Below, piece by piece: positions 12,996-30,841 of a DNA stretch of 64,000 nt (positions are counted from its first letter, which is position 1; each line of letters starts with the position of its first letter). The notes below the pieces were generated by a model. That model was not told where the DNA came from, did no database searches, and saw only the letters and a list, made by a program, of their open reading frames with translations. The stretch is from Dirofilaria immitis. Taxonomy: Eukaryota > Nematoda > Chromadorea > Rhabditida > Onchocercidae. The stretch spans positions 6,696,001 to 6,760,000 of the forward strand of contig JAKNDB010000109.1 in NCBI GenBank assembly GCA_024305405.1, written 5' to 3'. A program made the position numbers and the translations under genes.

Positions 12996-15900
12996 CTAAT
13001 CAATTTTCACTGTTGAATAAATTTTATGAATAAATTTTGCAGCACCCCAGTAGCCAATGGTGCCACACATAAGTCCAAGAGCTGCACTAAATAAACCCAT
13101 GTACCCGAAGTAGAACACAATTTGGAAAAGCCCATACATCCTGAAAATCCAGTTTTGGTCGATTTTCAGAATCATTAAATGCAATAAAATTTTACGACTC
13201 AGAATTTTTCAAAAATAACTAACTTTGTCTTGAACAAAAAGTAATAAATTGAGTAAAGATAGACGTAGAGAGATGTGGATGCTCCTGCCAAAAAGCTGGT
13301 CCATCTCCTAAACAAATCGTTACAATTAACCCATAAGATAGAAATCTAGAATTTGCTTTAAATATGTAAGAAAACATAAGAAAGAAGCAACTGGAACAAA
13401 AGCATACCATCGATAGTCTTCAGCATTCAAAAGGAAATAAGTACACACAATTGTAACGCACATCGTAACAATTGCAAGGATAAGAGTAACAAGCAACATG
13501 AAGCCATAAACATAGTATATTTTATATGCCCAAAATGATGTAAAGATAAAGTACCTACAATTTTAAAGATTACTATACTTTTATGACACAAATTCTGTTT
13601 ATGGATTCTCTCGTTCAAGACAAGAAAGGGAATTACATTTCAATGAAGATAGAACCAAACGGTAGAACACCACCAAGGAGAATGATAAGTGACGGTTCCA
13701 GAAACCACTTCTTGTCTGGAATCGGTCGTGGAACAGCATTTATTCGACATGGATTGTCACTCTGTCCTTTCACGTTGCGTCCTGAACTCAAAAAATTTGG
13801 AGTAATACAGCTTATTAACATTCCATAAAATTTCTTCTTGAATAGACCTACATGAGATGTGACTAACCGAGTACGGTGCCCACTAAAGTTAACGGGAGAA
13901 TGACAAATAAGCAAATAGCGGTGACAGCAAGCATAATTGTGAATGGAATGGCTCTTGATGCATGGTATGATATAGCGACAATGTTAATCAAGAATGCCAC
14001 AGAAGATACCAAACAGGGCAAAAGAAATGCACCAAACACCATTTGACGTATCCACCTATAAATTGATAAATGAAACTTCGTAAGTCTATTTAAAATCAAT
14101 TTTTCGATTCCAAGGTTGAAAAATTAAAAGATTTACTGCTTGCCACCAAACCGAGCATACATCGAACCACCAGCAAAGCCGTTCACTGGAGACGCAGCAG
14201 CATACACAAAAATAGCGGCACTTAACAATGATCCTCTTCTGAAAAAAATATAATATGAAATTGAGCATCATATATAGTAGGAGATCATCTATTATTTAAC
14301 AAAACAACTTACTCCGTATAAAATTCGCCTATAATGGCAAGAATAATAGTAATTATTACAACAGTAAATACATGATATCCAGTTCCAACTAGCGATGAAA
14401 AAAGCATTGGAAATGATGGCGTCCTGAATACATCTCCATGCACTTGCTTCCAACCGTATTCATCACCTAAATCACGTACCTGAAAATAAGGATCATCTAA
14501 GAAAAGAAAAAAACTCGATCGCATAACGATATCCTCCAAAAATTGGTGTCCACAGATATCAGTTCTGTGCATGACAAATATTTTAAAACGCTGTAAATTT
14601 ATGAAAAAGTACAAAAAATGTAAACTGAGCAAAAAGAAAACAAGTAACTTACAACATTATAAAAATATCCTACCATGTCATCAAGATCTTCATCTTTTTG
14701 ATAACGAGCATAATCTTTTCTCAATGTTCGCATAAGTATCATCCAAACCAACCCAACCAAAAAGATTACCATCATGAACGAATTGAAAATGGAGAACCAA
14801 TGTATCTAGAAACTTAGAAACTTGCGCGTGAGAAGAATTGAATTAAATGTAGTGTCTGAAAATAGACCTACTCTATGCTGGAAAAAAGTTGGATCCAGAT
14901 ATTTCTCGAACCGTTTATCAAAATCAACACCAGAAGTTTTCCAAACAACTTCATATGTGAAAGGAATCGACGCACCAGGCGTCAGTGAGACACGTATGTC
15001 TGAGGTTACATTAATGTCCACAATCTTTAAAAAATGTTATGAATAATAACTTGTCAAAAAAAATTCCAATAAGAGAATAATTTAAGCTAAACTCCCTTTA
15101 ATGAAATCAGAAATTAAGAGTCAATTATTTGCAGAAATCAGACTAATGAGGAACAAAATGTGACCTACTTGATTCCCATTATAACCAATTTCTAGTTTTT
15201 GTGTGTGAAAAGCCGATAATTTGGCGGGGTTGTTGATGAATCGATTTCACCAACTATACCTAAAATTAGTTTTGTTTCGGATTGTATCAAAGATGGGGTG
15301 GGAAGGAAAAAAAATGATACTTAGGAAACAGTGGCATAAACATGACCTCTCAAACTGCGACTACTTTCACTTCTATAACTAAATGATGTTGGACTACATA
15401 AAACACTTACCATACATAGGCAATTCATCAAGATACATTTGATACCAATAATTGTTTCGTACTGCATAAACGAACTGCTTGTAGTCCTCTTCACTAAGAG
15501 TCTTCTTACAAAATTCCATTTTCTCCACATTTTCTATGAAAACATTTTGTTCAACAGGAAAAATGACTTTCATTTATTAAACTAGTTGGAGCAATTTCAA
15601 CGATTCAGTTGCACATATTAACCTTTAAATTTGATATCCAACCCCGAATAATCAAGTTCAACGCCCAGCAATGCTTCTCCTAATGTTTCGTGATAATGGC
15701 CAATTGAATGCTTTGGCCCTCGGCAGAAAGGTAACGAAAAATATGCGTAAGTTTCTTGTCGATTACTATATGGACCAATCGTATTCATCCACAACACAAT
15801 CTTAATTTTGGCAAAAATAAGAAAAAGGCAAATTCAAAAATTGAAATGAACTTTGTTTACTAACTCTATATATATTTCTTAATTTTTCTCTGGCAAAATT

Positions 15901-16275
15901 CACCTTGTCGAAAGAGACATCGATTAAAGTCTGCTCAGGTATTCTGAAACTTTAAAATCAAGTTCCGCTTATTTAGCTATAATTATTCACCTTAATTTTA
16001 AAGCTACTTCCTTAACTGGATTAACGCGAGGATGTCCTCTATCAATATACGAAGACACGTTTAATATGTAGCTGTAAAATATTGGAGATCCTCGTAATTT
16101 ATTTCATGACTTAAAAGAGTATTAAACATTGTCCTGTTATAATCACAGAAAAAGACTTATAAGCGAATGAACACTGCAGGCTAACCTCTTCACCGTCACG
16201 ATATAAGTGATCGTGTTCATCGCCTTCCACAAAAAGATATGCCCATAACACTACTGCACATATAATGCGACGCAT
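12996..16275 (-). CDS. TM9SF3: Transmembrane 9 superfamily member 3-like nonaspanin
   Basis: Predicted multi-pass Golgi/endosomal membrane protein; the family is implicated in sorting membrane proteins. The start at 16275 gives a hydrophobic signal peptide ([15 protein letters not shown]) followed by a lumenal segment beginning [12 protein letters not shown]. This matches the processed start of vertebrate TM9SF3. Later exons encode [18 protein letters not shown], the conserved [39 protein letters not shown] and [15 protein letters not shown], then the last membrane helices. The protein ends STVKID, close to the family's C-terminus. About ten exons are needed, for a total near the usual 580-590 residues. 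Intron 1 is long and contains exon-like segments described in the findings. The upstream neighbour is a divergent amidotransferase gene about 1.8 kb away. Assignment to the TM9SF3 branch rather than TM9SF1/2/4 rests on the close match through the membrane domain. Confidence 0.93.
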
Positions 16276-18104
16276 TACTTGATGAAACCCAGAAAATATT
16301 ATTTATCTTTCAAAATTCATAAGCAAATTCCCATTTTAAGAGAAAATAATCACTAATACCATCAAATTTTGTGATAAATTGAATTAAGTGAACAGATTTG
16401 CGCAAAATTCAACATTATGTAAATTAAACTGACGAGTACCAGTTAACATGTAGTAATATTCGGTTTCTAACAATCATAATAATCGTAATGGAAAAGTGAA
16501 TTTAAAATTCTGTTGAGCCTGTAAAGAGGATTCACCTTTCAAAACTTCAAAAATACATTTTATAAATCGTGAAATGCTATCAAAAGTTTCTTGAAAACAA
16601 AGTTATCAGAAACATTTCAACAAATTTTCCAGATTTCACTTTATGAAATTTTAATGCTTTTCTTAGGGGTGAGCTCATTCCTTCCCCAAATTATAATTAT
16701 ACATTTTTCCAAAAAAATTATACAAGCGTGATGAAAAAATATTACAATAAATACAATGGAAACTAAATTTTAATTTCCTTAGCATTCTAGTTTCAAGATA
16801 TTTCAACATATATTTCTACTTCGTTGCCATATTATTCGAAGTAATTCAAAAACAAATTTCAAAAATGGTTTTTTTTTCAAATGGTCATACTAATAATTAT
16901 ATAATTCAGAATAAAGAAAACTGTTCATGTTGCTTAAATGCATCTTAAAGCTCCGCTCAGATCTCAAATAGTTTGAGTTGAGATTTAAGATATTTCGGTC
17001 ATCATAAAATACCAAAAACCCAAAATATATCTCATATTGAGGCTATCCTTCTTAAATTTTCAGTATTCAGATCAATCGCATATCAATAAATAAAAGGAAA
17101 TCGGGTAGTAAGAGTGCAACATAAATCTGCTGTTCTATCTGTAAAATTCCATCCCAGCGTCAATATGCGGTCGGGCGAGAACGAAAAGTTATGAGAATAT
17201 TACGATAAATATGTTTAAAAGTTAAACAAATGTAAGAAAAAAAGCAAAAAAAACAATAGGTAAGCGCAAAATATAATCACGAAATTATACAGGCATTCTT
17301 GTATGTTATAAACGGAAAAGTGAGAGCGTGATTCGTACTTGAAAAATTCAATAGAAACATAATCTTTACACAGTAATACGGAATACTTAACGCCGAAGAA
17401 GCTCTGTAAAACGGTTCCGAAAGAGAGTTAGTTTTGAATAACACGGACTGAACAATATTTCAAAAACGTACCTTGCAGAATTCAGATCACCAAGAAAACT
17501 GATTTAGAACAAGGAACAACGGATATCTATGCGGAAAACTAAAAACGACATGACAAAGAGAAGGCACTTGCTTTAATTTACAGTACTTCCTTTTCTTTAG
17601 ATCAAACCGATCAACTACGCATATCACTTTATTTTTTCACTTATTTTATATAATGAAATAAGTCTCATCGGAATTAACTACAAAGATGACCAAATATGAA
17701 AATAAGGAAATGGAGAGAAGAAATATTTTTTAAATAATCTAAACCCACTCCGCTCAACATAATTTAGTTCTCAAAATACCACGCCAACTACAAATTTGAT
17801 ACACTAAAAACGAAAACGTACGGGATCTCATCCCTTCGCATTCTGCATGAACTTTAATCACCGATAGTCACTGTGCAATTATTCGAATCATAATATCATA
17901 AGTGGTGCTTAAAAGTTTTTGTATTGTCAGGGATGAGTAGTTTGTTTTTCCATTGATGAATCATAATTTTGACACGTAAATATATTTTACGAGTGACATA
18001 TAGGAAGGAAGTTTACAAGTAATGAAATCTCCAATATGCTAACTGTAATAATAGAACTTTGATTTCAAACATTATGAACATTAAGGCTTTTGTGGATCTC
18101 AGAA
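16276..18104. promoter_or_regulatory. Divergent intergenic region, TM9SF3 / QRSL1
   Basis: About 1.8 kb of AT-rich sequence separates two divergently transcribed genes and must hold both 5' regions. No conserved element, repeat or RNA gene could be named. Confidence 0.45.
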
Positions 18105-20758
18105 ATGGAGTGCATTGAGAGGGCCATTTTCAAAGCTATCAAATATCGAAGGTTCAATTCTTTGATCACTGAAACTTTCGATCTAGCTTGTGTCCAGGCA
18201 AAGGAGGCATTGAAAAAGGGAAAACTCCTTTCCCTTTGGTTGTCAAAGATTGCTATATGTGCGTTATTTTTTTATCATTGTCCATATTTCTTATCTTTGC
18301 CTTGAAATATACATAATAGTTTCACCATCGTTTACTGCTCAACGATGTTGTTTAAGATGTTAGATATTTTGTGACCGTTCAAAACAACAGGGTTTTGCGC
18401 TCCTAAAAGATAGTTTGCCTTCCTAGTGGTTTGGGTCGGTCTGATGAAGCTGTTATTTGAAAGTCATTCTCATAAGCGAATTGGATATGGAGACTATACG
18501 CGCACTGCTCGGAATTCTCTTTTACATTTTTCAGTAACCCAAATATTAAAATTGTCATTCACACTGAAATTTTAGGACAAAGAAAATCCGAACAACGTGC
18601 GCATCACGGAATCTGTCAAATTTCATTGCGCCATACACTGCCACTATTGTTAATAGATTGTTTGAAGAAGGTAACTTTATCTATACATTGTGGTAGTTTT
18701 TGATACTTTAATTGAAATAACTGGAAAAAATTGTTCTTCAGGTGGTTGTTTGATTGGGAAAGCTAATATGGATGAGTTTTGCATGGGAACGTCAAGTTCA
18801 AAAGGTCATTTGGGCCTGTAAAAATGGATTAAGTAACGAAGCAAATCTTGAAACGGATTGGCGAAGTCCTGGTGGATCTTCTGGCGGTTGCGGCGTAGCA
18901 GTGCAACTGGGCATCTCGTCAGTGTTCGTATTTTAAGCATTAAATTCCAATCTACTTTTCTCTTTACTCTATTATGCTGCCACTTAGTATAAAATATATT
19001 GAAATGAGAAAATTGCAGAAGTCTGGGGTCGGACACTGGTGGTTCATCACGGAACCCAGCAGCATTCACTGGACTTTTGGCTTCAAACCTTCCTATGGGG
19101 TCTTATCGAGATATGGTCTCATCCCTTTGGTTAATTCACTTGATTGTCCATCAATAATTGCTAGGACTGTTAAGAATTGCAATTTCTTACTTCGTAAGAA
19201 TCCTGTTTTTACAAAAACTTGGACCATTTGTTAGACGTTTACTTTGACTTTTACAGCTTGTAATAGATTACCGGAAGTTGGTTAGGCAATTCTAGTTCTG
19301 AAATGGTCTATCGCATACATGACTGTGTGTGAATTTCCAGCGACAGATTTGTGGTGTTAACGTCAAATTTTTCAGCGTACTCTGCCGGTAGTTCATATTA
19401 TTGTAGTTAGAAAACATTAACTTTATAAATGCTTTAGTTAGGAGAATAAATTTTGTAGTTCTGCAGAGGTGATGAATGGTCGCGATATATTCGATTCAAC
19501 TTGTATTGATGCGCCGTCATCCTGTTTTATGCAGGGAAATCAATTAGTGGAATAATTGTCGGCATTCCCAAAGTAGGCAACAGAAACTTGGAATTATTAA
19601 TACTTTTAGAGTATTTCTCCAAAGATTCGTACTACCCCAAAGTTTCTCGTGAATAATTGTGTTTAATTTATTCTTTGACAGGTAAATAATACAGTCTGCA
19701 ATTGTCTTAATTTTCATCCTTAACTAATTTTACTATTCCTGCCATTAGGAATATTACAATGAAACATTATCAACTGAATGTTGGAAAGGGTGGAATGATG
19801 CGGCAAAAGCTCTAGCTCTGTTGGGTTGTAAGATAAAAGAAGTGAGCATGCCATCCACAACTTACTCTATAATTTGTTACCATGTACTTGCTGAAGCGGA
19901 CATCATATCAAACATGGCAAGGTTTGTGAATTGAAATTTATATTTCATAAATCTTTGATTCAAAAGTAGGTTATAAAATGAAGACGATATAAGGATATTT
20001 TTTAGATACGATGGAGTCAAATACGGACATAGATCATATTTCGACAAGTCAACTTTTACGCTATATTCCGCGACACGAAGTGAATCATTCAATGAAATTG
20101 TTCGTAGAAGAATATTCGCAGGAAACTATTTCTTGATGAAGTGGTACTTCTCTTACAATCCTGTCTTTTAAATTTAACCTTGCCAAAAACAATTCCGGAA
20201 GTAAATTACTGAGATCATATAAATAGTACATTAAGCATTTTGACGAATACGACATGTCAGTGATTCCTCGATCTGACCGGCGCTTCTAGGATATGTGCGT
20301 GCCAGTTCCATTGTCCATGATTTCCATTTCGGATTTCGTTGGAAGCAGTTAGTACTCAAGATATTCCAAAGCTTTTGCAGCATTTAATTCCTCCGTCTTG
20401 ACATTAATTACAGCCATTACGACGAATATTTCGGGCAAGCCCTTCGTGTGCGACGATTGATCAAAATGGATTTCGACCGCGTCTTCCGAGGGGAAGGATG
20501 TGATATCTTGTTAACTCCAGTGACAAGTGGCATACCACCGCTTTTTCCGAAATTAGCGACACCGATGGTTATAAACGAGAATGCGAAGACGATTTTTACA
20601 CACAACCCTGTAACATGGCGGGTGTTCCAGCAATTTCAGTACCATTTACGAGAACTGCAGATGGATTTCCAATTGGTGTGCAGATTGTCGCTGATTATTT
20701 GAAAGATGGTATAGCATTGGATGTAGCGGAAAAGCTTTATCAGTATTCAAATGCTTAA
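18105..20758 (+). CDS. QRSL1: Glutamyl-tRNA(Gln) amidotransferase subunit A, mitochondrial
   Basis: Amidase subunit of GatCAB, which converts Glu-tRNA(Gln) to Gln-tRNA(Gln) in mitochondria. Amidase-signature landmarks appear in order: catalytic Lys in [23 protein letters not shown] (18740s); the cis-Ser loop [10 protein letters not shown]; the nucleophile loop [16 protein letters not shown]; then [17 protein letters not shown]. Later exons include [25 protein letters not shown] and the C-terminal [15 protein letters not shown]. The ATG at 18105 is the first in-frame start. The stop is 20756-20758. The reading frame breaks at four short homopolymers (A run 18213-18217, T run 18809-18811, A run 18820-18824, T/G run 19074-19080). 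Restoring one base at each gives an uninterrupted family match. I therefore read it as a functional gene in imperfect sequence, although a pseudogene cannot be fully excluded. Confidence 0.88.
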
Positions 20759-20875
20759 ATTGTAAAATAACCATTTGCAGATAAGTAGAATTTTACAAAC
20801 AATTGACAGTAATTTATAGGATATAAATTTCTAATTAAATTATTACCAATCGTATGGAATTGTAAGTCATTATAG
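20759..20875. other. Short convergent 3' intergenic spacer
   Basis: Only 117 bp separates the stops of two genes transcribed towards each other. Both 3' UTRs must end or overlap here. AATAAA-like AT-rich stretches are present, but none is assigned. Confidence 0.6.
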
Positions 20876-23800
20876 CTACACATGTTTGTATCGTGTAAAT
20901 AATGAATGAAGAATACGCAGCGTACTTTTTAAATCACCATTCACAATATCCTGCACTCGGGCACGTGGTCGTTGAAGATCGGCTTCATACATCAGCTGAT
21001 ACGCGAACGAAACGTTGTGTATTTTCTGTTTATATGTTAATGCCTAAAAGAATTAGCACACAGTTTATATGGAATCGATCATGGAAAGAGAGCTTAGTAC
21101 TAAGGAGATCGGTGCAGCGCATCGCTCCAAATTGATCAAAATGAGTCAAATCGGTTTTATCTTAAAAAGCAAACGATTATAATCAAAAAAAGACTGCGAA
21201 TTGGATCCTCTCAACCATCAACAATAGGATTTACCTCAAATAAAGAATTGTGAATACCTGCAAATCGAAACTGTAGAGTGGAACAAAATATCCCTCCAAT
21301 AAACCCATCAGAAGCACCAAATAAACGCCATCCTTGAACTGATTTTCCAGATCTGTTACTTCCAAATTAATCTTGTTAAGATGTTTGTTACAAAAAGCCA
21401 ACAATGAACTTTTTACATGAGCTAGTTTGTCAGGTCCGTAGTCGAAGAGAGTATCGAAAGCATCCCTTTCACCCTAAAAATATGTTGTTGATAAAAGTGA
21501 TAAGATTGAAACTTGTTGGTTAGATAGTTATATTTTTATCTATACCAAATTAAATGCACAGACTGACCTTGACACCCAGTTCTGGTTGTGTTGTTGTAAG
21601 CTGCTCGGTGATATAACGGCTCTTCAACTGATTGTCTTTTTCTGTATAACGAGGATCTGTGCATTAACATATTCCGGAAATCTAACGGGGCACGAAAGTA
21701 TATGGCAATCGCAACCAACAGCTGTATAATTGCCACTGTATCCTGCAATCAATATCTAAGTGTGAATATAATACCTTCCAAACTCCTCCATTCTCTCACT
21801 TTAAAGAATTCACAGAACTTTAGTTCCCTCAGCTTGAGATAACCTTCCTAATTAACTTGCAGCTTTGTAACTAGCTATGTATACTATTTGTATCTCATGC
21901 AGCTAACGATTCATCACATGTCATCCGGAATAAAGTGTCAATCATTAAGTTCGTTTCGATATCAGTGGTTTCGGACAATAGCACTTGCATAAAAATACAA
22001 AAAAATCTATTGAAAACAATCGATACTTTATTGTGAATCAGATCAGCATTCCACTTTGCTTTTTCATATTGCCCTTCAGCAATAATCCGATTAACAGTCT
22101 CAATTACTTTGTGCAATTTTTGCCGTTGTCCTTCCTCACTTTGCGAGACTTCAGGCACTTCGATCTGAACAAAAGCACATTGCTTGAAACAACTAAATTA
22201 ACAGTTGTCAAGTAATTCTGTAGAATTGAAACTGAAGTAACGTGATTCAGTGAAAATCTGTTCAAGAACCAAACAAAAATTTCGAGAAAAAATTGCTACT
22301 TCCACCAAATATATTCGGAAAATAAGGAAATACACATATAGCACACTACTAACAAACAAGAGACACAGACCTTGATATTTGCTAGTTTTTCAGTAAGTTT
22401 CTGTATAATTTGACCGTCATATAGGTCTTCCTGTATGTGTTTCACAACGATTCTTTGCGGTGCTAATTCATAATTCAGCCAATGAATCAAAAGCTGTATT
22501 ACTTCCTGTACATGTGCGTCGTCACGAGATTCCATAGTCAAAAATCTTTTTTCTTCGCCTGGGAAGACAATTTCAATTATATATTATATCTAAATTCTGC
22601 ACAAATTTTTCTATACGGCAATAATTTTTTTATAAAAGTGCATAATTTTTTTTTTGGGGTAAAATGCAGAGATATAATAAAACTAGGAGAACTGCAAACT
22701 GTTCCAACTGATTTCCTAAACAAGATGAATCCGATTTCACAATTTTAGCTCTTCCGTTGAATGACTTATAGGTAATCATGAACATGGAAAAATTTCACGT
22801 GAACTGTGTCACTCCAAACTAAATAGCTTTTCACAAACACACTCTATAGCACTAACAATATGTTGATAAATTCAGTGTTCCCAGGAAATCTCACAAACTG
22901 ATCAAAAAGGAAGTAAAACAACGCAACTAGTGATATTTCGATATTTAGGCAATTCTGTCACTATGTACATACCCTCTTCAATCATAATATTCTGCAGAGT
23001 CGCAGAAATCGGTATAACTGCAGAATCAATTGCTTTCGCTCCTTCTGTTACAACCTAAAATTACAAATTTCAACACCCTGTTGAGCTATAATAAATAATT
23101 GAAAAGAATCTTAAGGAATTCACAGAGATTTTGATAATTTAATATTAATAGTTAGTCGATAATTCCAAGCAATGAGATTTCATTGATTTCTGAAGCCTAT
23201 CTTTACCCTTCAGAACAATTCAGTTACACATGGAGACCATCCATCTCTTTATATTCTTTCTACAAACTACGAATTCCATCAAACAGTACATTTCGCTTTT
23301 CAGCTTTCTTTATCCTCGCAAATCTTCCCCTACTTTTCTCTGGTAAACATTTCCTTAGCAAAATCCTTGTGCTCCTGTGGTGCAATAAACTTCTGTCTAA
23401 GATCTGTTGTTCCATCAAGCATCTACTATATTTATTTTCCTATGAAACGTAATATTCCATACTTTACATCCCAAAACTGTGGTATTGGAAATTGTTATTT
23501 ATTTTTTATTACAAAGTAACATTTCCAGAAACATTTCAAAATTCAATAAAGCAAATCTAACCATTCTGTTTCACCCGCTGCATTCCACTTCATGCATGTA
23601 AACATTATGATGTTTTCTACTCATTTAGTCATAGTGGGACTCCGAGCTCAAATTAAATCTAAGCGATCAACACTTGATAGATTTTAAATAACAAGAAGTA
23701 AAATTGAATTGAACAAATTCAACGATAATCAAGAAAATTCACTTCAATAGCTTCATTTTCAGCCTCTTGTTCCAGCTGTTGTGATTTCTTTTTCTCCCAA

Positions 23801-24205
23801 GAGTCCCCAACTTATCAAAAACGATTCATCCTAGAACAAACTCTGATAGATCCAGTCATTTGCTATAAAAACTACATTAGGAAAACACTAGCAAACCTTC
23901 CGCATAACACAGCGTTCTCAACACAAACGAGATAAATGAATTCTTTACTGCTCTATTCAAGTAAAATTTATTTTATCTACCTATAAATTCGGAATCGGGC
24001 TAAACTTCTTCTTACTAACACCAATTAATACCATAATTCCTTTATTCGGAAAAATATCAATCTAATTTCCTCTGCAGAAAAACATCACTTACGAAAAAGA
24101 AATTTTAAGAAAAATTTAGAAACAGGAAAATGTTTTAACCTTCTTCTCTTTTCTGATGGTGCCTTTCGGCAGAAAAGCTGGATCAGTAGATGATCGAAAT
24201 GCCAT
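20876..24205 (-). CDS. pat-6: Parvin (actopaxin), PAT-6-like
   Basis: Predicted focal-adhesion adaptor with two calponin-homology domains. In C. elegans PAT-6 works with ILK/PAT-4 and PINCH/UNC-97 to anchor muscle. Readable exons: 24205 downwards (MAFRSSTDPAFLPKGTIRKE); about 23760-23830 (LGTLGRKKKSQQLEQEAE, matching the parvin N-terminal region); about 22995-23054; then CH1 (VIQLLIHWLNYELAPQRIVV, EDLYDGQIIQKL, SQSEEGQRQKLHKVIE). CH2 follows at about 21270-21470 (ERDAFDTLFDYGPDKLAHVK, DGVYLVLLMGLLEGYFVPLY). The last exon (PRARVQDIVNGDLKSTLRIL, ending TRYKHV) stops at 20876-20878. Two homopolymers in the second exon (23789-23793 and 23817-23821) are each one base short of the family frame. The domain order and C-terminus match parvin throughout. 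Confidence 0.92.
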
Positions 24206-25150
24206 ATCCGAAACTATCTCAGACAGCGCTCATTAACAGATGTGGGCACTACTAGTACACGTATTAGCAATGCTTCGAGGAGGAAAGTCGATTAAGTGCT
24301 ATCAAGTGGTTGGCAGCTGTCTAATTCTGCTAGTCCGTCAGTGATTATTCTTGCCTTTGATGCAAGCACTTACACTACAGCTGAGTAGATCCAGCGAAAG
24401 TGACACTAACAACAAAAGCAATATGCAATTTTAAGCTAAAACCCCATAAGTTTATTCGTTGCATATCGTTTCGCGCTAAATATAACTACAACTTTTGGAT
24501 TTCGAAAAAACCGGGAATTTAAGTTCTACTGATTTCTGAAGCATTTCAGATAAAGAAGAGATGAAGAAAAAACGGAAGCCCATAAGAATTAAAATCCTAA
24601 CGTATTTTGGGAGATATAATATAGAAAACGGGAATCGTAACAAAACTCATTAGATTATTCGTAGGAAATAGTCTGCACAATTCGCTCTTTGCAACAGCAG
24701 TTTCAAATATGAGAGCAATATCGTTTGCAATATAAGCATCAAAGTAACACTAAACAATTTATCTTCCTAACTGTAGTGTTTAATAAATATCAGAATATTA
24801 ACAAACATGAACAGAATAAAAGAAATGTCCAGTAAATAAAACAAGCGACGGTATTGATTTCGAATATTTATATGATAAAATGAACCAGAATTTCAAACTA
24901 TATTTGAAAAATATGGGTGATTACGAAAAAAAACAATGATAACGACATCTCGAAATGTTAAAGGTTTCTTGTTTTTAGTTCCCACAATTTTATGTGGATC
25001 TTCATGCACTTCGTATTACTTTCTATCACCTAATCTCAAAATTACCTTTCTTTCATCGCAAAACCTAAGTTTTTAAAAGAATCCCATTCAGCAAAATAAA
25101 GCAGTTACAAATCTAAAAGTCGCGATAAAAACACAATGATTCCTAGCAAT
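24206..25150. other. Intergenic, no gene seen
   Basis: About 0.95 kb between the parvin start and the DDX46 stop on the same strand. It should hold the parvin promoter or leader and the DDX46 3' UTR. No motif was recognised. Confidence 0.5.
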
Positions 25151-30195
<5,045 letters not shown>

Positions 30196-30841
30196 TTACT
30201 CGAAAAGCACATCATTAAAACAGAACTTTAAGCAACATAATAGACGAAATTCAGAAAAAAAAGAAAGAAGCATCCAACGCAGATCATGACAACACTTTTC
30301 AATATATACTGATTTCTTCCCCATAATGCTAAAGATTTCTTACTAAAGCTATCATATTTAGTTTGCAATTTACTTAATTTATATTAAATGCACAATTAAA
30401 TACAGTAAAACCAGAAAATAAAAACCAGTGATGAAGAAAATAAGAATTAGATTCACGGTGAATTCAACAAAACCAGCCTTGAAAAGAATGAAAATAGCGT
30501 CCGAGACTCTCAAATTTGATGTACTCAGTCTTTGTTTTAAAACTCAACCTCTTGATTTCATCTCAAATCTTTCTGCTGATTTCGGCTTTACTCCCGAACT
30601 TATAAAACTCCATCTTCCCATCCTTCAAACACTAATTATTTAACGAACAACCTTCCAACAATTGAAGAACACAGTGACATACTTTGAATTACGAAATAAC
30701 GGCTCGGACGAAATGGAAGTGGTTTCAGATTTTGAACTGAGTGGTTAGTCGTTTCGACGACTGGAAATATGGTTTAAGTTAGGTTTGAAGGCGGCTTGAC
30801 TTTTCGAGTTGTGTGTGACGAATTTCTTCCGTTTCTCTGCA
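30196..30841. promoter_or_regulatory. Divergent promoter region, DDX46 / PLP-homeostasis gene
   Basis: About 0.65 kb between two head-to-head genes, so it should carry both transcription starts. The plus-strand open frame 30428-30643 lies inside it and has no recognised domain. No element can be named. Confidence 0.45.

Noticed and set aside
18105..20758. QRSL1 as a pseudogene because of several frameshifts
   Set aside because: All catalytic motifs and splice sites remain. Every break is a single-base homopolymer change of the kind also seen in unrelated essential genes in this window.
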